From NCBI GenBank assembly GCA_945947715.1, contig CAMEYZ010000102.1, positions 1-7,775 of the forward strand: a DNA stretch of 7,775 nucleotides, read 5' to 3'. Position 1 is the stretch's first letter. Each line of letters begins with the position of its first letter. Origin of the DNA: an uncultured Clostridia bacterium (GTDB lineage Bacteria > Bacillota > Clostridia > Oscillospirales > Ruminococcaceae). Below the pieces are notes generated by a model that was not told the DNA's origin, searched no databases, and saw only the letters and a list, made by a program, of their open reading frames with translations. The translations under genes were made by a program, and so were the position numbers. Shown here one piece after another: positions 1-6,191 of the stretch.

Positions 1-14
1 TGTAACCTAAGCTG

Positions 15-48
15 AAAAACCCCGCCCGCGGCAACCGCTGTCGGGCGG
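15..48 (-). terminator. Intrinsic terminator of the MBOAT-DHHW operon
   Basis: Read on the minus strand, a 7-bp GC-only stem (CCGCCCG at 48-42 pairing with CGGGCGG at 28-22) closes a 13-nt loop that can itself pair further (GCGG with CCGC). It is followed by GG and a run of five T (19-15). It lies 7 nt beyond the TAG stop of the DHHW gene, the expected place for Rho-independent termination of the leftward operon. The sequence beyond it (1-14) is too short to interpret. Confidence 0.88.
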
Positions 49-54
49 ACCCGA

Positions 55-1488
55 CTAACTTTTCTTTGCTTCCAGACTGGTTATCAGCGTTCCTGTGTTG
101 GCAGCGAAAATATTGTCCACAAATAATACGTCCGTTACCCCTGCTGCTTTGATATAGTCTACCGCATTCACTCCGAAATATCGTATATCAATAACATATA
201 TCTCGTCAAAGCCATTGACAAAGTACGGAGCTATAGCGTTTCCATAGGATTCCTTGAATATCGCCAGCTTCCGCCCTGTGCCGCTGTCTGAGGTTATCTT
301 CACATGCATGTTGTCGCCGCCTAAGAACATACCGTACATGTTCCCACCGCTGGCATATTCGTGGAAAACAGCGGTCGGCCCAAGAGACGCAAGGTCGTTG
401 TATCGGTACGCCTGCGCCGAGAACTGCGCGGGCGGGATATAGTAGTAGAATGTTTCGGGATGATTTTTCAGTATTGGGTCACCCGTATAGCTGTACAGCG
501 AGCCCACAAAGCCGTCCTTTGAGCGTTCCTCGTATTCGCTGAGGTCGGGGAAATCTATCCCCGCAGTTTTGCAGAACGCAGTATATGCGTAATATGCTCC
601 CCTGCCCGTCCAGTGGTGGTCGGTGCGGAAGTAGATATATTCGTCGGTGTGCTGTGCAAGCTCAGAGTATGCGTCTATAGTGATGATGCTGTCGTCCAGA
701 TTTTCATAGATGTAGTCGATAGCGTCCTTCTGAGAAGCGGAATACTTGCTGTACTTTTTCGGCAGATAAAACTCCGCCGAGGTAGGAACTAACATGTTAT
801 ACACATTGATATCGTCACCGAGAGCCTCCTTGTAGCCATTGATGACGCTGGCATAACGCAGGCCCTCCTTTTTGTTGCCGCCGAAAAGCATTATACCTGC
901 TTCCTCGCCGTACATTTCGATGCCGTTCACAAGTATGCCGTTGTTGAGGAAATCGTTGATATTTCCGGTAAATTCCTCTTCCTCAGGGGGAGTGGTCTCG
1001 GTGACTGCTTCCGTTGTTGTTTCGGGAAGCTCCGTAACAGCGGGAGCTTCGGTGATGACAGGCTCCGTTTCAGCGGGGAGCTCTTCGGTGACAGCCTCCG
1101 TTTCGGTCTGAGTCTCAGTCACATCAGGAAGATATACCGTATCATCATCGTCGTCCGGCTCCTCGGGGGCAATTTCCGCCACATTTCCGTAAAACTTCGG
1201 AGAAACGGATATTCCCCGTGCATTCTCGATATGTGACGCCGCATTTACCAGCTCATCACGCATAGGAACGGTATCGGTGTAGTATTTGTCCAGCTGACTT
1301 GCAAACTCTCCGCTGAAATAGGAATCGGCAGTAAGCTCGGGACGCACCTCCAGCTCACGTTTTTCCGTTTCGGAAACAGTGGGACGGTCGCCCAGTGTAA
1401 GCCACATAGATATCCCGCCCAGCACAGTGCAGAACACCGCCGTGGATATCATTGCAGAGGGACTGTTCTTTTTATTTTTTTTGCCCAT
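55..1488 (-). CDS. DHHW family membrane-anchored protein (AlgX/AlgJ-like SGNH fold), MBOAT partner
   Basis: This 477-residue protein is probably the extracytoplasmic partner of the MBOAT acyltransferase encoded just upstream. Families with this pairing (alginate AlgI with AlgJ/AlgX) O-acetylate exported polysaccharides; the polymer here is unknown. Visible parts are a basic N-terminus (KKNKK), one membrane or signal-anchor helix at about 13-32, a conserved region to about 103, a low-complexity acidic and Thr/Glu/Pro linker at about 105-172, and then the catalytic-type domain. That domain carries the family-naming DHHW motif (Asp290, His291, His292, Trp293) and a late KESYGN block with Ser414. 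By analogy with AlgX these supply a Ser-His-Asp triad. VPTSAEFYLP at 234-243 is also typical of the family. The ATG at 1488 is chosen over a GTG at 1497, because that GTG lies inside the Shine-Dalgarno sequence AAGGTGA. The family assignment is firm; the substrate is not. Confidence 0.9.
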   Translation of the reverse strand: MGKKNKKNSPSAMISTAVFCTVLGGISMWLTLGDRPTVSETEKRELEVRPELTADSYFSGEFASQLDKYYTDTVPMRDELVNAASHIENARGISVSPKFYGNVAEIAPEEPDDDDDTVYLPDVTETQTETEAVTEELPAETEPVITEAPAVTELPETTTEAVTETTPPEEEEFTGNINDFLNNGILVNGIEMYGEEAGIMLFGGNKKEGLRYASVINGYKEALGDDINVYNMLVPTSAEFYLPKKYSKYSASQKDAIDYIYENLDDSIITIDAYSELAQHTDEYIYFRTDHHWTGRGAYYAYTAFCKTAGIDFPDLSEYEERSKDGFVGSLYSYTGDPILKNHPETFYYYIPPAQFSAQAYRYNDLASLGPTAVFHEYASGGNMYGMFLGGDNMHVKITSDSGTGRKLAIFKESYGNAIAPYFVNGFDEIYVIDIRYFGVNAVDYIKAAGVTDVLFVDNIFAANTGTLITSLEAKKS

Positions 1489-1493
1489 AGTAT

Positions 1494-1500
1494 TCACCTT
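1494..1500 (-). promoter_or_regulatory. Ribosome-binding site that fixes the DHHW start, overlapping the MBOAT stop
   Basis: Read on the minus strand, AAGGTGA (1500-1494) lies 5 nt before ATG 1488-1486 and overlaps the MBOAT TAA stop (1501-1499). This makes translational coupling of the two genes likely. It also argues against the in-frame GTG at 1497 as start, since that codon is part of the site. Confidence 0.8.
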
Positions 1501-2917
1501 AGAATCTGAAATACAGGAATGGATTATACGTTGTCTGCTTTACAAGAAGCAGCGAGGATATCAGAAATACTGCGATAACCAGCAAATCGTATGCTATCGT
1601 AACAGCAGCTGCTGCGCCCTTTGATTTCTCCGCAGCCCCTTCAAGCTTGCCCCTTATAAACGGGAATACCGGACAGGACAGTATAACTGCCACAATGATA
1701 ACAAAGCATATCCCCTCAAGACGGCTGACAGTGATATCGTCGATAAGGGGGATATTTCCGCCGCCGAACATGCCTGTGAGACAGCCTCCCAGCGCATTAA
1801 GGTCCTCAAAGTAGAATATCGCCCAGCCGAAAATCACCGCGATAAGCAGATACAGATGTGAGAAAAGCTTCGGCAGCTTTTCAAGATATTTTCCGTAGAA
1901 GAATTTCTCGGCAGTAACAAGTATGCCAAAATATGCTCCCCAGATGATGAAGTTCCAGGACGCGCCGTGCCACAGTCCCGTAAGAAGCCATACCACAGCA
2001 AGATTCACCGCCTGATGACGTCGGTTGCCGCCCATAGGGATATAGACGTAATCCCGGAAAAAGCTGCCCATGGAGATGTGCCATCTGCGCCAGAACTCCG
2101 TCGCAGAGCGTGAAATATACGGATAATTGAAATTCTCGGTGAGAGTAAATCCGAACATTCTGCCAAGACCGATAGCCATGTCGGAGTAGCCCGAGAAGTC
2201 GAAATAAATCTGAAGGGTGAACAGGATAATGCCGCTCCATGCGGATAATACCGACGACGGAAGGCTCTCAAAGCCAAGGAAAAGATCAGCAGCCTCTCCC
2301 ACGCAGTTTGCAATTATGACCTTTTTCCCCAGTCCTAAGGCAAAGCGGGAAAAGCCTGCGGAAAGGTCCTCAGCAGTTATCGTGCGTTTGCCCAGCTGTT
2401 CGGAGATGTCGGTGTACCGCACGATAGGTCCCGCCACCAGCTGAAAGAACATGGAAACATACAGCAGGAACTTGAAAAAGCTGTGCTGAACAGAAGCCTT
2501 GTTCCGATAGACGTCCACGGTATAGGATATGGTCTGGAAGGTGTAAAAGGACACTCCCACAGGAGGCGAAAATTTCGGGACAGCAAGAGAAAGTCCCGTA
2601 ATAGCGTTGATATTTGTCACGATAAAGCCGCTGTACTTGAATAGGACAAGCACTCCCAGATTAAATACAAGGGAAACTATCACGCCCAGCACAGCCGACT
2701 TTTTCCCACGATGCCGTTCGATGAACAGTCCATTCAGGTAATCCACCGCAGAGCTTATGACAAGCAGCAGCACCCACACAGGCTCACCGAAGGAATAAAA
2801 AAGCAGCGAAAAAATTATCAGAACTCCGTTGCGGACAGTGCTGTTCGGGGTGATGTAGTAGCACAGAAGGCAGAGCGGAAGAAAAAGATATATGAAAATC
2901 AGGTCTGAAAAAACCAA
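1499..2917 (-). CDS. MBOAT family membrane O-acyltransferase (AlgI/DltB-like)
   Basis: A 472-residue polytopic membrane protein of the membrane-bound O-acyltransferase family. It is expected to pass acyl (usually acetyl) groups across the membrane to an external sugar polymer, together with the DHHW protein encoded 10 nt downstream. Family landmarks include the start MVFSDLIFIYLFLPL, PPVGVSFYTFQ at about 118-128, DFSGYSDMAIG at 240-250, FNYPY at 263-267, WRRWHISMGSFFRDYVYIP from 276 with His280, and LTGLWHGASWNF from 312 with His317, the conserved MBOAT histidine. Length is normal for the family. The start is a TTG, supported by an upstream GGAG and by the typical family N-terminus; no ATG is nearby. 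AlgI-like is preferred over DltB because the partner is a DHHW protein and no dltA, dltC or dltD is in view. The acceptor is unknown. Confidence 0.93.
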   Translation of the reverse strand: MVFSDLIFIYLFLPLCLLCYYITPNSTVRNGVLIIFSLLFYSFGEPVWVLLLVISSAVDYLNGLFIERHRGKKSAVLGVIVSLVFNLGVLVLFKYSGFIVTNINAITGLSLAVPKFSPPVGVSFYTFQTISYTVDVYRNKASVQHSFFKFLLYVSMFFQLVAGPIVRYTDISEQLGKRTITAEDLSAGFSRFALGLGKKVIIANCVGEAADLFLGFESLPSSVLSAWSGIILFTLQIYFDFSGYSDMAIGLGRMFGFTLTENFNYPYISRSATEFWRRWHISMGSFFRDYVYIPMGGNRRHQAVNLAVVWLLTGLWHGASWNFIIWGAYFGILVTAEKFFYGKYLEKLPKLFSHLYLLIAVIFGWAIFYFEDLNALGGCLTGMFGGGNIPLIDDITVSRLEGICFVIIVAVILSCPVFPFIRGKLEGAAEKSKGAAAAVTIAYDLLVIAVFLISSLLLVKQTTYNPFLYFRF

Positions 2918-2924
2918 GTCAAGA

Positions 2925-2932
2925 TCACTCCG
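2925..2932 (-). promoter_or_regulatory. Ribosome-binding site supporting the TTG start of the MBOAT gene
   Basis: On the minus strand CGGAGTGA (2932-2925) places a GGAG core 10 nt before TTG 2917-2915. This, with the family-typical first residues, decides for a rare TTG start, which may lower expression of the membrane enzyme. Confidence 0.65.
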
Positions 2933-2970
2933 ATTTTTATTTTCTATTTTTTATATTACCATATTTCCGC

Positions 2971-2996
2971 ATTATATACAATGGTTAGTTTAACAA
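2971..2996 (-). promoter_or_regulatory. Possible promoter of the leftward MBOAT-DHHW operon
   Basis: On the minus strand a perfect TATAAT (2976-2971) lies about 54 nt before the TTG start. The best upstream match is TTGTTA (2996-2991), 4 of 6 to the -35 consensus, but the 14-bp spacer is shorter than usual. The region is so AT-rich that other -10-like hexamers occur, so the exact promoter is uncertain. Confidence 0.4.
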
Positions 2997-3058
2997 ATTT
3001 CTGTATTTTTTCAGCAGGACTTTTTAATCGTATTCTAATTTTTCTAACCGAAAAAATA

Positions 3059-3087
3059 GTGACAAATCAACATTTATATTGTATAAT
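3059..3087 (+). promoter_or_regulatory. Sigma-A-type promoter of the rightward paralogue operon
   Basis: GTGACA (3059-3064, 5 of 6 to the -35 consensus) is separated by 17 bp from a perfect TATAAT (3082-3087). The predicted transcript would start near 3094, giving a leader of about 43 nt before the ATG at 3137. The 17-bp spacing and perfect -10 make this the best promoter candidate in the window. Only short gaps separate the downstream genes, so it probably drives all of them, possibly including fbp. Confidence 0.7.
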
Positions 3088-3090
3088 TAA

Positions 3091-3116
3091 ATTATTAATG
3101 AATATTATTAATGAAT
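3091..3116 (+). repeat. Perfect 13-bp tandem direct repeat in the mRNA leader
   Basis: ATTATTAATGAAT occurs twice back to back (3091-3103 and 3104-3116) with no mismatch. It begins 4 bp after the -10 box and spans the predicted transcription start and most of the leader of the gene at 3137. It could be two adjacent binding sites for a regulator that covers the start site, or a recent slippage duplication in AT-rich DNA. Confidence 0.85.
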
Positions 3117-3136
3117 TTTGAAAGTGAGAAAATAAA

Positions 3137-4462
3137 ATGGCTATTGATCTGAACAAGGAGCATTATAACTCAAAGAATAATAATGACGAGAATATACGAA
3201 CAGTATATCCAGAAGCTGAGTCGGAGGAAATATATCCGGACAGGGAGAAATATCCTCATCAGGAGATATCTCCTGAAAGCAGGCCTTCACAGGATAATCC
3301 CCCTCCTGTACAGGAGGTATTTTCCCAGAATGAGGTGCGGCATATCGAAACTGCGGAGGAACGCGCCTTGACAAATCCGCAGCATGATGATATTATTAAT
3401 AAAAAGGAGAAAAAGCATAAAAAGAAAAAACATAAAAGAAGAGGCTGGATATTCTGGGTAGTGCTTGTCGCATTGATTGCCATGATATCCAATAAATACA
3501 AAGAAATATCCACCTTTGTATACACCAATTTCATGGACGGTACCTTTGCCGAGACCACCACCGATTTTTCTGCTGTGGGGATAAAGACTCTCACTCTTAC
3601 CGACAGCAATTCAGATGTGATTGTCAGAAGCTCCTCTGATGAGGACTTTCATATCTCGGTAAAATCTCCCGACAGCAAGTCCTATGACATGAAGTCGGAA
3701 AACGGTGGGATAACTGTAAACGGCTCAAAGCAGTCAGGCTCATTCATGACCTTTATCATCAGCTCGGACATCACCCTGTATATCCCCGATAGCTACGCGG
3801 GCGATATCGTCATAGACAACAAAAATACGACGATAGAATGTTCTGCGGGAAATAACCTCGATATCACCAACACCAACGGAAGCGTAAAGCTTTCCGACAT
3901 TGACGGCAGCGATATCCGCATTAAAAACGACAACGCTTCGGTCACTCTTAACGACGTCACGGCAGATTCAATAAAAACGGAAACAAAGAACGCTTCGATA
4001 ACAGCCGAAAAGACAACCGCTGCGACCCTTGACCTGAACGCGAAAAACGCCTCCGTCAATGTGGAAGGCTGCACCGCTTCGGAGTACGCCTCCCTTTATT
4101 CAGGCAACGGCAGCGTAAATGCGGAGCATTCCTCCTTTGCGGTGTCTGGCAGCCTTATCTCCTCAAACGGCTCGGTCAATGCCGAGGACTGCGTATTCAC
4201 AGGAGAAAGCGTTATCAGCGCCGAAAACGGCAGAGTTAGTCTTGATGACCTGTCCTTTGAAAACATGACTATTAAGGCGAAAAACGGCAGCATCGACTGC
4301 GAAGCCTTCGGTGACCCCTCGGATTATCGGATATCCGCTTCGGCAGAAAACGGCTCCTCCGATGTTCCCGCCGGCGGCTCCGATGGGTATTATCTGAACT
4401 TGTCCGCACAAAACGGAAAGATAGAGCTTGACTTTGACGGTTCAAAGCCAATATTATACTGA
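3137..4462 (+). CDS. DUF4097-like single-pass membrane protein with external Asn-Gly repeat solenoid (paralogue 1)
   Basis: A 441-residue protein of unknown function, probably with its N-terminus in the cytoplasm. Residues 1-88 form a polar, disordered-looking tail that opens MAIDLNKEHY and carries EIYPDRE (31-37), QEISP (42-46) and PPVQEVF (56-62). A very basic stretch at 89-102, mostly Lys, precedes one hydrophobic helix (about 103-118), so the C-terminal part should be outside. After a beta-rich region come about ten turns of 19-22 residues, each marked by N-G/A-S-V/I, from Asn247 to about residue 435. This pattern suggests a right-handed beta-solenoid like the DUF4097 putative adhesin family. 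No catalytic motif, signal-peptidase site, LPxTG or anchoring domain is seen. ATG 3137 has a modest ribosome site (AAAGTGAG, 3121-3128). The family resemblance is by eye; the architecture is clear. Confidence 0.85.
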   Translation: MAIDLNKEHYNSKNNNDENIRTVYPEAESEEIYPDREKYPHQEISPESRPSQDNPPPVQEVFSQNEVRHIETAEERALTNPQHDDIINKKEKKHKKKKHKRRGWIFWVVLVALIAMISNKYKEISTFVYTNFMDGTFAETTTDFSAVGIKTLTLTDSNSDVIVRSSSDEDFHISVKSPDSKSYDMKSENGGITVNGSKQSGSFMTFIISSDITLYIPDSYAGDIVIDNKNTTIECSAGNNLDITNTNGSVKLSDIDGSDIRIKNDNASVTLNDVTADSIKTETKNASITAEKTTAATLDLNAKNASVNVEGCTASEYASLYSGNGSVNAEHSSFAVSGSLISSNGSVNAEDCVFTGESVISAENGRVSLDDLSFENMTIKAKNGSIDCEAFGDPSDYRISASAENGSSDVPAGGSDGYYLNLSAQNGKIELDFDGSKPILY

Positions 4463-4467
4463 AAGGA
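4462..4467 (+). promoter_or_regulatory. Ribosome-binding site fixing the start of paralogue 2
   Basis: AAAGGA (4462-4467) overlaps the last base of the TGA stop of the preceding gene and lies 11 nt before ATG 4479. It supports this ATG over an upstream in-frame ATG at 4428, which sits inside the preceding gene and would add 17 residues absent from the paralogues. Confidence 0.65.
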
Positions 4468-4478
4468 AAACACATAAA

Positions 4479-5756
4479 ATGGCGATAAATCTGAAAAAAG
4501 AGAACTATAATAATGATGAGGACCGCTTCAAGGGAGCGTCTGATGACGGAGAGATATATCCCCAAAGAGAACAGCCTCCCGTTCAGGAGATATATCCCGG
4601 TCAAAACAGCGCAGGCGCCGACCAATGGAATGACCCTCAGCCTCAGCTGAATATCCGCACTGCTGAGGAAACGCAGGTGCGGGTCCCGAATTACAGTGCA
4701 GCCCCTGTGCCCAATGCACAGCCGCCGAAAAAGCGTCTCGGCGCAGGCCCGATAATGCTTATCATCGGCGGAGTCATCATGATGAGTATCTTTTTAATAG
4801 GCGCTGTGGCGGGAATGGCCCATGAAGTCCTCAACATGGCGGACCCGTCGGTCGTAGAAACGGAATACACCTACGAGCAGCCCGACTCCGATTTTGTGTA
4901 TAGCGGTGAAAATGTGGGCGATATCGTACTTAATGCCAATAACGTGTGCCTTGATGTGAAATACGGCAGCGGCACAGACGTGACCTTTACCGTTGTCAGC
5001 GACAGAGTAATAAGCTTTGACGAAGCGCTTGCTCTTTCCGATGAAAACTCTGTCCTCACCGCAAACTACATCTCCGACATCAACTACAGCGAGGACGACT
5101 ATTATCAGGAGGATATTATCCTCACTCTGCCCAAGGATTTTGACGGTCAGCTGCGGCTTACGGGCAGAAATTCCGATATAAACTGCAGCTCTGCCGTGCT
5201 GGGAAGCACTGTAGATTTTTCCTGCGCAGACGGAAATATCTACCTTTACAAGGTCTCTGCGTCGGATATACGGCTGAACTCGGACAACGGCACCTTATCC
5301 GCTGATACGATAACAGCGGACAGCTTCACCGCTAACACCGACAACGGCAGCATGTATCTTTCTGAGGTCAGCGTTGAAGGCGCTGCCGATATCAGCACAG
5401 GCAATGGTCATATGGATTTGGAGAATATGCATTTCGGCGGAGAAACTATGATCGAAGGAAATGGCGATATTGACGGTACTCAGCTGAAATTCGTCGGAGA
5501 CGCCTCCATTAGCTGCTCCAATTCGGACATAGAGCTCTCCGTCACAGAATTTGGAAATATGACCATCTCCAACGGCAACGGAGATGTTTACATCGACACT
5601 CCCTGCAGCAGAGCGGATTACACAGTTGAAGCAAGCACCTCCAACGGAACATGCTCCGTGGAAAACGGCGGAAACGGTCAGTATAAGCTGGAAATAAAGG
5701 ACCGCAACGGCAATGTAGATGTGACCTTCGGCAGCGGCGAAACAGAAATAGAATAA
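4479..5756 (+). CDS. DUF4097-like single-pass membrane protein with external repeat solenoid (paralogue 2)
   Basis: This 425-residue paralogue has the same layout as the gene 16 nt upstream. The tail opens MAINLKKENY and carries EIYPQRE (25-31), PPVQEIYP (33-40) and a shared TAEE (61-64). A short basic group (KKR, 84-86) precedes one glycine-rich membrane helix (about 90-112), predicting an outside C-terminus. Outside lie an acidic linker, a beta-rich region (LDVKYG, then LTLP at 215-218 and NSDINC at 231-236), and about nine or ten turns of 19-22 residues marked by N-G-x up to the C-terminus. No enzyme motif is visible. The start at 4479 is chosen because it aligns with the N-termini of both neighbours and has its own ribosome site. 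The external domains of the two intact copies share spacing more than sequence, whereas tail motifs are closely kept. Function unknown. Confidence 0.85.
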   Translation: MAINLKKENYNNDEDRFKGASDDGEIYPQREQPPVQEIYPGQNSAGADQWNDPQPQLNIRTAEETQVRVPNYSAAPVPNAQPPKKRLGAGPIMLIIGGVIMMSIFLIGAVAGMAHEVLNMADPSVVETEYTYEQPDSDFVYSGENVGDIVLNANNVCLDVKYGSGTDVTFTVVSDRVISFDEALALSDENSVLTANYISDINYSEDDYYQEDIILTLPKDFDGQLRLTGRNSDINCSSAVLGSTVDFSCADGNIYLYKVSASDIRLNSDNGTLSADTITADSFTANTDNGSMYLSEVSVEGAADISTGNGHMDLENMHFGGETMIEGNGDIDGTQLKFVGDASISCSNSDIELSVTEFGNMTISNGNGDVYIDTPCSRADYTVEASTSNGTCSVENGGNGQYKLEIKDRNGNVDVTFGSGETEIE

Positions 5757-5777
5757 TCAATCATCGGGGGCGGGAAT

Positions 5778-6191
5778 ATGGCAATAAATCTGAACAAGGA
5801 AGAGTATCAGAAAAATTCTGAACCGACACCGGATAACGTCACGGAAAGCCGTCCCATAAGGGAAGTATTCCCCACCTATAACGACCCGCCCTATAGTAAC
5901 GGCACCATAGGCGAGGACGGAGAGATATATCCTGTAAGGGAGATATATCCACAGCCTTCAATAAAGGTCTCTGAGGAGAATCCCCCAGCGAAGCTTCCGC
6001 AAAATGATATCCTCCCGCCCCAGAAAACGAAGGAAAAGGATATGACCGGCAGATTTCTGGAGCCGCGCATATATATAAGGAAGCCATTGAAGCTGATTTT
6101 CGTATTAATTGCGATAGCGGTGCTTACCGTTCTTGTTTCTTTTTCGATAGTGTATAATATGGAGGATTGGCAGTTCTGGACGTCAAGGTAG
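5778..6191 (+). CDS. Truncated paralogue 3: cytoplasmic tail and membrane helix only
   Basis: A 137-residue reading frame, 21 nt after paralogue 2. It opens MAINLNKEEY and has the densest set of tail motifs: REVFP (28-32), EIYPVRE (49-55) and the overlapping REIYPQP (54-60). Basic residues (R97, R101, K102, K105) flank one membrane helix at about 104-125. It then stops 12 residues later at TAG 6189-6191, with no outside domain. Remains of that domain lie downstream in another frame, so this is best read as the front part of a broken gene. It could still make a stable membrane-anchored tail. The ATG is certain by alignment with the paralogues. The site before it is an unusual all-purine/C run (GGGGGCGGGA, 5766-5775), so initiation may be weak or atypical. 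Confidence 0.7.
   Translation: MAINLNKEEYQKNSEPTPDNVTESRPIREVFPTYNDPPYSNGTIGEDGEIYPVREIYPQPSIKVSEENPPAKLPQNDILPPQKTKEKDMTGRFLEPRIYIRKPLKLIFVLIAIAVLTVLVSFSIVYNMEDWQFWTSR

Noticed and set aside
872..1111. Plus-strand reading frame with a Ser/Val-rich product
   Set aside because: It is the antisense of the Thr/Glu-rich linker of the DHHW gene; low complexity keeps the opposite strand free of stops. No ribosome site or family resemblance.
1881..2586. Several minus-strand frames of 69-119 residues
   Set aside because: All lie in the alternative frames of the MBOAT gene, are Arg- or Ser-rich, and lack ribosome sites and family features.
1499..2917. DltB of the teichoic acid D-alanylation system
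   Set aside because: The partner gene is a DHHW protein and not DltD, and no dltA or dltC is adjacent. The AlgI-like polysaccharide acylation role fits better.
3137..4462. Asn-Ala/Gly-Ser motifs as eukaryote-type glycosylation sequons or a secreted enzyme
   Set aside because: The spacing is structural (one per 19-22 residues), as expected for solenoid turns. No glycosyltransferase or enzyme motif is nearby.
4428..4478. Upstream in-frame ATG extending paralogue 2 by 17 residues
   Set aside because: It lies within the end of the previous gene, has no ribosome site, and would spoil the alignment of the shared MAI(N/D)L N-terminus.
6133..6158. TATAAT inside paralogue 3 as a promoter for fbp
   Set aside because: The hexamer is perfect but it encodes Tyr-Asn at the end of the membrane helix, and no acceptable -35 lies 16-18 bp upstream (TTGTTT gives a 14-bp spacer). 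Without transcript data it is not supported.
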